A model generated the notes under the pieces. That model ran no database searches. It was not told where the DNA came from and worked only from the letters and a program-made list of their open reading frames with translations. A stretch of 64,000 bases of DNA from Cristatella mucedo (taxonomy: Eukaryota; Bryozoa; Phylactolaemata; Cristatellidae), in contig WPIO01000048.1 in the NCBI GenBank assembly GCA_009760855.2, positions 707,501-771,500 on the forward strand. The letters are read 5' to 3'. The translations under genes and the position numbers were made by a program. This document shows, piece after piece, positions 23,376-62,639 of this stretch (its first letter is position 1; each line of letters begins with the position of its first letter).

Positions 23376-24029
23376 TCTCGTCTGTCTGCCAGGCCGGCGC
23401 CGAGTTTCGTCTGGTTTGGCCCAGCGGTTAACGCGCTCGCCCTTAATGACAGAGGTCAAGGTGAAGAGTGTGTTTCATGACTGAGATGATGGTGACGATC
23501 AGAGCTCAATGGATGATGATTGGAACTTGATGATTTTGCATCTAGCTGGCAGCGGTGGTCTCACCACGACGTCATCGCTTAAACCCGCTTAATCCTTGAC
23601 TCGGGCCTGGCGTTTAGAGCGATCTGTGAAGAGACGCCGCACTTTATCCTCGTTTAGCTTGAGAAAGCTAGCTAGCACCGCAGCCTATTAGCTGCAAAGC
23701 CCGAGCTCAGTTGCTCAGCCGCAGCATCCGGCCTGCATCAGCTGCATCCGGTGGATTGTGGATTAGAACGGTGAGCGGTCGGCTAGGTGCCGTCGGCATC
23801 GAACCAACGGGCAGCGATGTGCGCGCCTGACTCGCTTATAAAGGCACTTTGTGCACGTGGGGAAAGTAGGAGAGGAGCAAGAGCTACAGACGACGCTGCA
23901 CCGACGATAGGCCGCCGGCTTCGACAGCAGCAACGCGGATAGGATTCGTTAGAACCGGGGCGATTCCAACCCGCTGGATACTTTGCCTTTGCGGTACTCG
24001 CAGATAACAATGACACCAAGCGACAACCG

Positions 24030-24375
24030 AGGGGTGAGGCGAGGGGTGAGGCGAGGGGTGAGGCGAGGGGTGAGGCGAGGGGTGAGGCGAGGGGTGAGGC
24101 GAGGGGTGAGGCGAGGGGGGAGGCGGGGGGTGAGGGGGTGGCGAGGGGTGTGGCGAGGGGGGAGGGGGGGGGGGGGGGGGGGGGGGGGGGTGAGGCGAGG
24201 GGTGAGGCGAGGGGTGAGGCGAGGGGTGAGGCGAGGGGTGAGGCGAGGGGTGAGGCGAGGGGTGTGGCAAGGGGTGTGGCAAGGGTGTGGCAAGGGTGTG
24301 GCAAGGGTGTGGCAAGGGTGAGGCGAGGGTGAGGCGAGGGTGTGGCGAGGGGTGAGGTAAGGGGTGAGGTGAGGG
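24030..24375. repeat. G-rich minisatellite, 12-bp unit, with a 27-G run
   Basis: Units of GGGGTGAGGCGA, then GGGGTGTGGCAA/GGGTGTGGCAA variants. An uninterrupted run of 27 G (24164-24190) lies in the middle. ORFs of Ser-Pro-His or Gly-Val-Arg across it are not genes. Confidence 0.92.
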
Positions 24376-24404
24376 GTGACAGGGTAGCGTAGCTGGGGGA
24401 CAGA

Positions 24405-24712
24405 TGTCCCTGGACGCCAGGGCCAAGCAGGTGCCAAAAGCAAAATGGATTTTTCATATTTTTTTCTACTTTTTCAAGTGAGAATACCAATCTTGATTTC
24501 AAGCAATTCCTTGTTTCAATGGACTTTAGTATTGCTGCTTGAGTTAGTTAAGCATGTTTACATAATTAGACCAAGCTATAGCTTGCCGCTCTGGTGGCAT
24601 ACACGCAACGATACGGAAAACCGAGGGCGCCTCAACCCCTGTGTATTCGGCTGGCGCTCGAAGTTTAACAGGCGCGCGGCCGTTCACCCCTCCTTCCTTG
24701 TTCCAAGTGCCC
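24405..24712. repeat. Dispersed repeat D, copy 1
   Basis: Shares order and sequence with 29820-30112: CTTGATTTCAAGCAA, TTAGTTAAGCA, GTGTATTCGGCTGGCGCTC, GCGCGGCCGTTCA. No ORF or terminal repeats recognised. The type is unknown. Confidence 0.65.
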
Positions 24713-26580
24713 ACACAGGTGGGCTGCATCGAGCCTAGGGCGAGCCCGGCCAGCTACGCCACCAGCGTCGAGCCAGTCAGTGTGCAGTGGCTGAGAACCG
24801 GCACACTATTAGATTACGTAAACTGCGCTTACTTAAATGGCTGTGCTAAGACAATGCACCAGTCATGTTTGGCCACCTATCATGTGTCCAAAAGAGAATA
24901 CTGTCCAGAAATGGGTCGGCTATTTTTGTAAATGCTGATAACCACAGCGTGAACCTGGCAGAAGTTCAAGCTGCAAGTCAAGATTCCGTTTTCATCGCCT
25001 TTTTGGAACAATTGAGAGCACCTACTTATTCTTATCAAGATCAACTCTGAGGTGAGAAGAACTGAAGAAAGTCTTAGCCATCACTGTAACGCGACTCTGC
25101 AACAATGTGGAGTGCAAGAGTGGATGCTGTGAAAGCTACCAGTGATGGACTGCTGATCAGCATTGTCGGTCGCTTAGAGCAACTCTCTGAGGACGCAAGC
25201 GGAGCACTTGCAACAAGAAGTGAAGCTGGCCGTCTCATACATTGTATTTTTAACTTTAACTTGTTATCTCTGCTGCCATTATGGTACAGCACTTAAGAAA
25301 GATCGACCGCGTTCAGAGAAGACTTCCGGATCCACACTTGAACTTCAGAGACGCCTCTTTTGACCTCCACTCTCTTGAGATTGAGCTGTCAAGACTTCGA
25401 GAAGACCTGTGCTAAGAACACTACTAGATACCAAAAGGAGATGCGAATTGTGGAGAGCTGCACTTGTACGAAGAATCCACCGAAAGATGCAAATGTTCTA
25501 GCGCCGGGTGGGCGTTTCACGGCCCAGGTTTCGGACCGATCTGCGTAAGCGTCTCTAAGCCGCTTTGGCCAGCCGCCGCTCGCGGCGACTGTGGCGGCGT
25601 CTCTCTCGCCATTTTCGACATCGCGGCTCTTGCGCACACATGCTCGCGCGCGAAGGTGCGCACACAACGAGACAGGCGCGAGCCGACGATTGTGTGCGAC
25701 ACTCGCTCGCTGCTTGGGCACTGCAAATGCATCGGCAGAAGCTGAGCCACGTAAATGGCCGCAGCTGTTCGTCGCGCGTTTCCGGCTGGTCTTTACAGAA
25801 AAGTTTCCTTTCTAACCGAGATCGAACTTTTCTCTCAGCAGCCGCTTCCGAGAGCGGCGATTTCAATTGGCGGCGTCGGCAGTCTCCAACTTCGTTTTGA
25901 AGAGGAAGCGGCGTGCGAGTTATAGCGCGCACGTTGGCCTGCTTAAAGGCCCGTAAAAGAAGGTCGGGCGGCCGGCCGGCGCCCCACGCGAGCGAGAGCG
26001 ACCGGGGAGGGAGGAGGAGGAGGAGAGGACCGGTTCCTTGCCTCCACGTCGCTTTGCGCGGGGCTGGCGAAAGTGAAGACCCGCAGCCGACCGCTCGTTA
26101 AGAACCGACCGGGGGCCGGCGGCGGCGCCGGAACTCGGCGTCGCGGTAGGAATGGACAGGCGGCCGGGACGCCAGGCGCCGAGAAGACCGCCAAGTGGCG
26201 CTGAGGCCCACCCCTGTTCCCCCGAGTGGCGAAACGAAAGTGCTACGACCTTCCGCCGGTGCGCGCCGACGGGCGCGTTCTGACCCGGATGGCGCTAGGG
26301 GGGAGTCCGCGGAGGTGGCGGGGGAGCCACGAACGGTTGCGCAGCCCCGCCGCTTGCGTACGTACGCTGAGAACGCCGTCCCAGACGTACTCGCCGCCTG
26401 GTCGCGTATTTGGTTTTGCCGGGAGTCTTCGCATTCTCTGGGCCCGTAGCACCGACGGTCCGCCTGGCGACGCCTTCGATGTAACGCCGTTGCGACGCAG
26501 CAGGCGATTCACGCGTCGGCTAGCTGCGTCGTCTGGCAGTAGCTAGTAAATGGGCCGTTGGCTCGCCCTTTTGTGAGCTT
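24713..26580. other. Upstream region of the IL-17-like gene, CpG-rich from 25.5 kb
   Basis: No domain in any ORF. 25.5-26.5 kb is strongly CpG-rich with many overlapping domain-less ORFs, typical of an unmethylated promoter-proximal region. Confidence 0.4.
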
Positions 26581-26582
26581 GG

Positions 26583-26709
26583 CCAATGATGTCACTCGTC
26601 TCAAGTCGGCTGCTTCGCGGACGCTTTCATCCGCTTGCATCATCGGCGCTCGATCCGGCTGGGCGCTCTGCCGGTTTCGCAGCTGCCGTCGTGACCGACG
26701 GGAAATTCA
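26583..26709 (+). promoter_or_regulatory. CCAAT, CRE-like and kappaB-like motifs upstream of the IL-17-like gene
   Basis: CCAAT at 26583-26587 overlaps TGATGTCA (CRE/ATF-like) at 26587-26594. GGGAAATTCA at 26700-26709 matches the Rel/NF-kappaB consensus GGGRNWYYCC except at the last base. All lie within 200 bp of the TATA-like box. Short motifs occur by chance, so function is inferred from position only. Confidence 0.35.
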
Positions 26710-26769
26710 CTTTTCTCCATTCAAACTTTTTTGTCGGGTAGAATGAAAAGGAGGTTTAGATTGCAAGGG

Positions 26770-26776
26770 TATAATA
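26770..26776 (+). promoter_or_regulatory. TATA-like box of the IL-17-like gene
   Basis: TATAATA lies 118 bp upstream of the chosen ATG. This implies transcription starting near 26800 and a 5' UTR of about 95 nt that holds a short CT tract (26838-26860). Only sequence and position support this. Confidence 0.45.
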
Positions 26777-26893
26777 ATGCTGCAAAAACGCGAGACTGGC
26801 ATTGCCACGAGATCTCAGCGAGAGAACGTTCGCGCGAGCTCTCTCTCTCTCTCTCTCTCGTGCCGCCCTCTTCGTGACCGACTGCCGCTCAGA

Positions 26894-27225
26894 ATGACGA
26901 TGCCGCGACGACTGCGGCACCGCGAGCTGCCGCTGCTGCTGGCGCTGCTGGCCGTGGCCGGCAGAAGCTCGGAGGCGGCGGCCGCAGGTGCCTCCGCCTG
27001 TGGCCTCGATCCCGATCCAGCGCATCTGGAAGCGCTGCTGCTAAGCGCCGCCGCAGCCGGCGGCGACAAGCCGGCGGCGGCGTGTGGCGGCGGCCACGGC
27101 TGCTTCGACGGTCGTCCGACGGCCGAGATATTCGCCGTATCGGCGGTCGAAGCGACCACTTGCAGCGCTCTGGCGACAACTCTGTCCGGCTTTTCGCCGC
27201 TGCGTCAGAGAGCCGCGTGTCCGTG
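26894..27225 (+). CDS. IL-17-like gene, exon 1
   Basis: Codes for the signal peptide, the variable N-terminal region with Cys36, Cys64, Cys70 and Cys90, and the start of the IL-17 domain (Cys109-Pro110). It ends TG|GTAAGA, phase 2. The region is very rich in Ala/Gly and in G+C. Confidence 0.85.
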
Positions 27226-27739
27226 GTAAGAGCCAGCGCAGCTGCATCGCGCCGGCGGCGCCGGCCGCGTCAGGCGAGCGCTGGCGGCGGCCTCCGCAGA
27301 TGGGCGACCCGCTGGAAATCGGCGGCCGTCACAGTCAGGCGCTCGGCGAGAGCTGCCGAGTGAGTGAGAGGCCAGAGGTCACCGGAGCGCTCAACTATCT
27401 GCTGCCTACGTATCGATTAAATGCCGCCGCTCGTTTGGCGGCGCACGCACAGGCACGCACAGCGTCGCCGCCTGCCTCACTTCCGTCTCTGCTCGCAGGT
27501 ACTTGTACAACGAGACCGACGCGAGCCGCTATCCGCCGACGATCGTGCAAGCCCGCTACCTCGGAGCGTCCGGCTGCGGCGGCTGCCAGGCGCGAGGCCG
27601 GAGCTGCCAGGGCATCGTGGTCCGCCGCAGGGTGCTGCGCCACACCGGCGCCTGCGTCGGAGGAGTCAAGCAGTACGCCGCGGCAGCTGCGCACGTAACG
27701 CTGGGCTACACGTGCGCGCTGAATCCGGCCGCCGGCTGA
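26894..27739 (+). CDS. Interleukin-17-like secreted cytokine, two exons
   Basis: Predicted secreted cytokine of 190 residues, coded by 26894-27225 and 27499-27739. The 273-bp intron is GT-AG and splits the Trp111 codon. Residues 1-30 look like a signal peptide: basic start, then a Leu/Ala core. The IL-17 fold signature follows: CPW at 109-111, D118, RYPPTI at 121-126, QAR, G136-C137, VVRRR at 151-155, VLR, GACVGG and a final G-Y-T-C at 180-183. The C-terminal half resembles vertebrate IL-17D and IL-17B most. There is an N-glycosylation sequon at Asn115. The mature chain has ten cysteines, but the Cys expected after QAR and the first Cys of the usual VGCTC are both Tyr (131 and 181). The ATG at 26894 was chosen because the signal peptide follows directly; an in-frame ATG at 26777 would add 39 Ser/Arg-rich residues. 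Family members bind IL-17 receptors (SEFIR domain) outside the cell. Family call is firm; subtype is inference. Confidence 0.85.
27499..27739 (+). CDS. IL-17-like gene, exon 2
   Basis: The acceptor is GCTCGCAG|G. The first base completes the Trp codon, and 79 further codons carry the rest of the IL-17 domain to a TGA stop at 27737-27739. Frame and length agree with the family: the domain ends about six residues after the last Cys. Confidence 0.87.
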
Positions 27740-27815
27740 GCGACCGGGAAGCGGAACGAGTGAGCTGCGAGGACCGGACGGCAGCGTCAACCGACGACAC
27801 TTCCGCGGCGTAGGC

Positions 27816-27858
27816 GGCCAGGCAAAGCGGAAGCGCTGCTCTTCCGCTTTGCCTGGCC
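27816..27858 (+). promoter_or_regulatory. Perfect 18-bp hairpin in the 3' UTR of the IL-17-like gene
   Basis: GGCCAGGCAAAGCGGAAG (27816-27833) is exactly complementary to 27841-27858 across a 7-nt loop. It starts 77 bp after the stop codon and precedes the AATAAA signal, so it should be in the mRNA. A GC-rich stem of this length would be very stable. Its role is unknown; mRNA-decay stem-loops in cytokine transcripts are a family-level precedent. Confidence 0.7.
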
Positions 27859-28432
27859 CTCGGCTGACTTCCGTCCGACGACCGACCGACCGATCGATGA
27901 GCAGCACTCCGCAGTGAGACGCTTCGGCGGCTAAACGGCCGTCCGACCTCCCGTCTCCGCTCCCGTCCGACCTCCCGTCTGACCTGTCGTCGTCCGAGGA
28001 CGACTCGCTCTGAACGTCGCCAGCCGAGGCTGGCTCGCCGTCGGAGTGCGTCCCTTCGGTCGACGCACGGCGACCGCGCGCGCATCATTCCGAGGCCGGA
28101 AGCTGAGGCGCGCGGCTTATTTCTCGCGCTAATTTATTTTCTTATCGCGATGCGCGATCTGCCCGCTGGAGAAGGTGCTCAACTTGGTGCTCGACAGTCC
28201 ACGGCGTGCGAGCGCCGCTGGCCACGCGACGAATGCGCTGGCGGTCGCCCACAGGACGAGCTGCGACTATAAGCTCCTTTGGGGAAGTAGTGCTGTCCTT
28301 GACCTTTTGAAACTTGCCGCTCTTTGGCCGGCGCGTGCCTAATTAACGAGTTCTACGCGACCCAGCTTGCAACGGCTATTCAACTCCATTTCAATGAAAA
28401 TGAAAAGACACTTCCGAAAAACATGTTCGCTG

Positions 28433-28438
28433 AATAAA
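28433..28438 (+). terminator. AATAAA polyadenylation signal, IL-17-like gene
   Basis: AATAAA lies 694 bp downstream of the stop and is followed by a T-rich stretch (GTTTATCTTATT). It is the first canonical signal I found on this strand after the CDS. Confidence 0.5.
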
Positions 28439-28439
28439 G

Positions 28440-29694
28440 AAGTTTATCTTATTCAGCCGCCTCATTTATGTAGCTCAGCACCTACGCGACGCTAGTCTGC
28501 AGCCGTCACTCGAGGGAGCGAAGAAAGATCGGAAGGTGTGAGAACCTCTAATTGCACGGACGGAAGACGCAATGTCACCGCTGCTTCTACTCCTCGCTCT
28601 CAAATATCGTGAGTTAAGCTAAAGAGATGATATAAACTGGGATACGATCGCCCCATGCCCAGCGCGGCTCGCCATCACTCGGAGCCGAAACGGACTCCCG
28701 TTTTGGTTACGAGAGATTTGCGTTGCGGCTCGCGAACTTTGAGTTATCTCCGCAGGGCATGTACCGGATGCTAGCGCTTACAGAAGCGAGACCGACGCTA
28801 GTGCATCGAAGCGCGAATACCGAGTCGTAGGTGTAGCACCTGCACGGCGCAGCCACCTAGGGCTATGACGTGTCGCAGATTCAGGTCTCACGGCGCGGCT
28901 GACAGTGAGGCGCCGGCCGATGCATCCGCTGGTGTGAGCGATGCTGCTTTCCATTACGGCGCTGCGGTGCACGATCGGCGAGCGGACCATCTTGGAAATG
29001 TCAACTGCAGCGGCTGATGGTGGCGGTGGCAAAAATAGGTGCACGCACGGGTCTCAGAAGCCTGAATCTCGCCAAAGACCTTCTCACGAGTCATTCATTT
29101 TATGGCCGTCAGCCTCGGTTTCGCAGTCTGCAGTGCCGCTCAAGACTACAGAGGGATAGAGGTAAGGATTAAGGAGATTTTGATTAGCTAGCGCTTCTGA
29201 AACGCCAGACCACTAGTCTCGCACGAGCCGTATATCCGAGGTAACCATCGGCGACGCGACTATCTGTGAACGATCCTAAAGCCGAGCTTGACCTCATAAG
29301 CAGAGGTCTGTAATTACTAGCCTATATGCCTCCTTCCGCTAGATTAAGCAGGACTAAACCAATGGCATCACAATAAATATTTCATTATTAACTCGCGAAG
29401 TTTTCAGAGGATTGGTAGCACTTAAATCCTGACAGAATTCTCCTAGTAAATCATGAATGCCCATATGCTCCATCTGCTTTGCAGCAGTACTCTCGAGAAT
29501 ATTGAACGCAAGAGCACCTGCTGCTCACAGTATTTTCTGGATCTATATTCTTGGCTCCGTGCTTATTCATGACCGTCAACAAAGACCAAATTATGTCCCA
29601 AAACCGAGCTACCGCCGAGTTCGACTCTAGCACAATGACTGCAATAATTTTTATTAACTGCAGCTCGTAACTTTCCACGACATTCTTGCAAGTC
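28440..29694. other. Intergenic, no feature recognised
   Basis: G+C falls gradually from here to the right. No ORF above 90 codons. Confidence 0.5.
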
Positions 29695-29795
29695 TTTAGC
29701 GCCGGGTGAGGTGCAAACTCTTTACGACTCAGGCCACGGGTTCAAGCCCTTCAGAGGGCGAACTGTTATTGGCCACTGCAATCAGTCGTTTTAAA
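29695..29795 (+). mobile_element. SINE A head fragment
   Basis: GCCGGGTGAGGTGCAAACTC, GGCCACGGGTTCAAGCCCTT and GGCCACTGCAATCAGTCG; the 3' part is missing. Followed by the dispersed repeat at 29820. Confidence 0.6.
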
Positions 29796-29819
29796 GGGTT
29801 TGCAGGGAGAAGGGGGCGG

Positions 29820-30112
29820 CAGATGTTCTCCGTGCACCAAGGCCAAGGGGCGACAACCCTAAACGCGTGCGTACTTTTTTTTAAACTTTCCTGTGAGAAC
29901 ACCTACCTTGATTTCAAGCAAGTACTTGTTACAATAGACTTGACAACTGCTGGGTGAGCTAGTTAAGCAGGTTTACTAAGACGTGTAGCTTGACTCTTTG
30001 CCAGCACACAAGCGACGACACTGGAACATCTAGTGAGCTTTAACCACCGTGTATTCGGCTGGCGCTCAAAGCACAGCACGCGGCCGTTCAAGCCGTCCGC
30101 GTTCCAACTTCC
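29820..30112. repeat. Dispersed repeat D, copy 2
   Basis: Same blocks in the same order: CTTGATTTCAAGCAA, CTAGTTAAGCAGG, GTGTATTCGGCTGGCGCTC, CGCGGCCGTTCAAG. The two copies are 5.4 kb apart and lie on either side of the IL-17-like gene. Confidence 0.65.
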
Positions 30113-30653
30113 ATCTGATCCAACTTTTTGTCCGCTCAGCCCATCCTTCCTGCCAATAATAATATACGTCTATAGTGGGGAACGACCCAAATAGACGGAG
30201 ATCGATCTTAAATAGCCTGACTGGAGAACTAGGGCTCCGCTTCCACTTTTAACGGCAGGAATACCTCACGCACTTCACCAAGCACTCCTGACGAGACTGC
30301 ATGTGCACGAACACACAAAGCGTGAGCTCGGTCGTGATACGACCGTATTCGGTGGCGTCCACCGAATCCTCCTAGCACTGTCTCGTCTTGTCCCTCAATC
30401 GCCGGCGAGCAGAGCGTCCTCCCTCGCTTTCAGAGGAACGCGTCGTGCTACTACCGGCGATGGCGTCGAGACGGAGGCGAAGAAGGAACCTCAAAGAACA
30501 TAGCGAACGATGCCCCATCATTATATAACTAGCCGGGACAATAGGGTTGACAAACCAGCCAATATCAATCACCTATTGAGCTCCTTGCTCACAGTTCGGG
30601 AAAGCAGGTGCTCTTCAGCCACTTCTTTTGTTCTCACGGAAACCGTCCAGCAA

Positions 30654-30688
30654 CTCTAGGACGGCTGGCGGCGACAGCCGTCCTAGAG
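30654..30688. repeat. Perfect 14-bp hairpin
   Basis: CTCTAGGACGGCTG (30654-30667) pairs exactly with 30675-30688 across a 7-nt loop. Intergenic; no T-run follows. Confidence 0.75.
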
Positions 30689-30760
30689 CAAGCGTTGCAT
30701 TATTCTTAAATTGCTAGCCAGGAGTTGGCAAGTCAGCCAATATCAATCACCTCATGGTCC

Positions 30761-31115
30761 TAATAATAATAATACACTCAATAAAGCGCCCTCAGCGACC
30801 TAAATCTCTTTCTACGCGCTTTACATATGCTGCAAAGAGAAACGCGATTGAATGGTGAGTGATAAGCATGCTTGATAAACAACACGAATAACATGGTTAG
30901 AGGCGACATGCACAGGGTCACCAAGCAAGCGAGGTTAGTGGCAGCATGCAGTCAGCACCCATAGCCATACAAAGGACGAATCACAGTGACCCACTAAATG
31001 GTCCTAAGTAATTCTTTCTAAATGTGGTCAAGGCAGGGGTTGTTGTAATGCAAGTGGGGAGTGAGTTCCAGGCTTTGGGAGCATACGACCTAAATGCCCT
31101 CTCCACAGCACCATC
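30761..31115 (-). mobile_element. LINE 3' UTR and tail
   Basis: AATAATAATAATACACTC tail, AAAGCGCC hairpin, and the 3' UTR to GAGTTCCAGGCTTTGGGAGC. Good match to the 14488 copy. Confidence 0.78.
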
Positions 31116-31821
31116 ACCCGCTGTCACATGCTTTTCGGAATCCAACAGTTTACTTGCATATCTCTAATCATGGAAGTGATTCATTCCACTTATCTCAAGT
31201 GGTCAGCATGAGATTCAGGCTTATATGGATTTTAACCATGGGCGCCAGTCTAATATGACTTTCCATAACGAGTGCGTCGAAAAGGGCTCGGCTAACGACT
31301 TAAGTCCCTTGCTCGGGTAACTAGCAGCAGGCATAACGCTGTTATGTGCTTGAAGAGCGAAATCATGTTGCTTAGGTTCCAAGATGTTGCTTAACAGTTA
31401 ACTTTAGACAAAATATGCACAGCTTAAGGTGACATGTTTGTGGCGATACTAACAGTAATATCTGACCTATTGTAGCTAGGATAAATTTGAATCGGTTGTT
31501 TTCCGAGCTACAAACACGAGTGCAGTTGCAAAAATTAACTAACACCAACAGGCATAAAACCAAGGGTAGTGCCGTTGAGCTGCTTCCAGGCAAGCCTACT
31601 ACTATGTTCTCGACATATATGTCTTTCAACACTATTGTTGCATTCACACGATCGTATCATCCTGCTGTCACTGAACACTGCTCTCTACTGTTGACCATTT
31701 TGGCAGTTCAAGAGACCAATAAAGTGCCTGAGCTGTACACCTATCTGACTGGAGGCAGGGTCGGGTCAAAAAGACTAAGAAGGATTTCTGCTGTTACCTA
31801 GAGCGCGTCTGTTTATCACAG
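31116..31821. other. Intergenic, no feature recognised
   Basis: Short ORFs on both strands without domains, between two LINE 3' ends of opposite orientation. Confidence 0.45.
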
Positions 31822-32075
31822 AATTTACTGGGTCCCTGTGATTCGACCGTTATGGGCTTACGCGTGCGGGCACTACACATGCTGCCACCAACCATACTTG
31901 CATGTTGAACCTGCGCATTTCGTTTCTAACAATGCTGTTCTTGTTTATTGAGCATGCTACCACTAACCATTAGATCGTGCTTCGTTTGCAGCAAATATAA
32001 AGTGCCTAGAAAGAGATTTAAGTTCTCTGACGGTGCCATACCAAATGTATGATTACCATTATTATCATTATCACC
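31822..32075 (+). mobile_element. LINE 3' UTR and tail
   Basis: TTTACTGGGTCCCTGTGATT, AGCATGCTACCACTAACCAT, TTGCAGCAAATATAAAGTGC, the hairpin and an ATTATC tail. It lies just beyond the 3' end of SMC6. Confidence 0.75.
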
Positions 32076-32797
32076 TAGAAGCTGGTCACGAAGATAAAAT
32101 GGCACATCAGCAAGCCAAGGCACAGAGCACAAGCTTTGCTGAAACTGTGCTCACCTAGTGATTTTATAGAACTGTGCATAATACTAGCTTCATTGTAATG
32201 CTAATAAGGTACCACAGGTATCGTCCTAAGATTCATAAGAAACAAAAAAGCCTGACCGTAATCAACCAAGAATTTCGACAGAGTAGTGCATGCAAGCAAG
32301 CTCTCAAGAGGCTACTCAACGTATGGGTACAAAATAACTATAAAGGACAATCCATGCAGACTCTGTTCATTCTCATCACCACTGATTTCAAACAAAACGA
32401 CTAGCGCCTTAAATAGATGGTTAAACGCCCCACACAGCTTAGTCAAACCTACCCTAAAGCGTGGCTTCACGAACAACTCCCGTTCAACAGTTAAGCGTGG
32501 AAGGCTATGTCTGTACATATACTGATAAAGTATTTTCATAGAAAGAGCACTTGCTCAACCAAGGCTGCAAGATGCTGTGTTCCGGCAGAAAAGCATGGCG
32601 GGTTTCAATTTAATTGCTATGCAGCATGCTTGTCAATTCCTAAAAAAAAAAATTTCAAGGGGCCGTCTTCGACCCTTGATGAAAAATACGATTAGATAAG
32701 TTAGCAATGCAGTGTTATCACAGATAGACATCTTCACGAAGCTGGTGATGCTGTCACTAGCTCGAGCCGATTATGACACCAGACTCGCTGGCTGAAA

Positions 32798-62635
<29,838 letters not shown>

Positions 62636-62639
62636 TAGA

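Larger units (their letters stand above)
20501..24029. other. No host gene recognised
   Basis: Contains listed repeats, a CAAAAAGTGG tandem repeat at 20500-20555, and CTTCGAC x3 near 21403. Two similar palindromes, TTTGGCCTTTTTGGTCAAA near 21570 and TTTGACCTTTTTGGTCAA near 22734, may come from one old repeat. Confidence 0.45.

Noticed and set aside
25105-25296. 63-codon + ORF with VGRLEQLSEDASGALATRSE
   Set aside because: Looks protein-like for 40 residues but I found no family, no start context and no splice partner. It may be a fragment of an unknown repeat.
26777-26893. Upstream in-frame ATG at 26777 as the cytokine start
   Set aside because: It would place 39 Arg/Ser-rich residues before the signal peptide and lies at the TATA-like box.
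26894-27739. Other cystine-knot ligands (Spaetzle, noggin, neurotrophin) for the secreted protein
   Set aside because: CPW, RYPPTI, VVRRR and the GxTC ending in this order and spacing are specific to IL-17 proteins.
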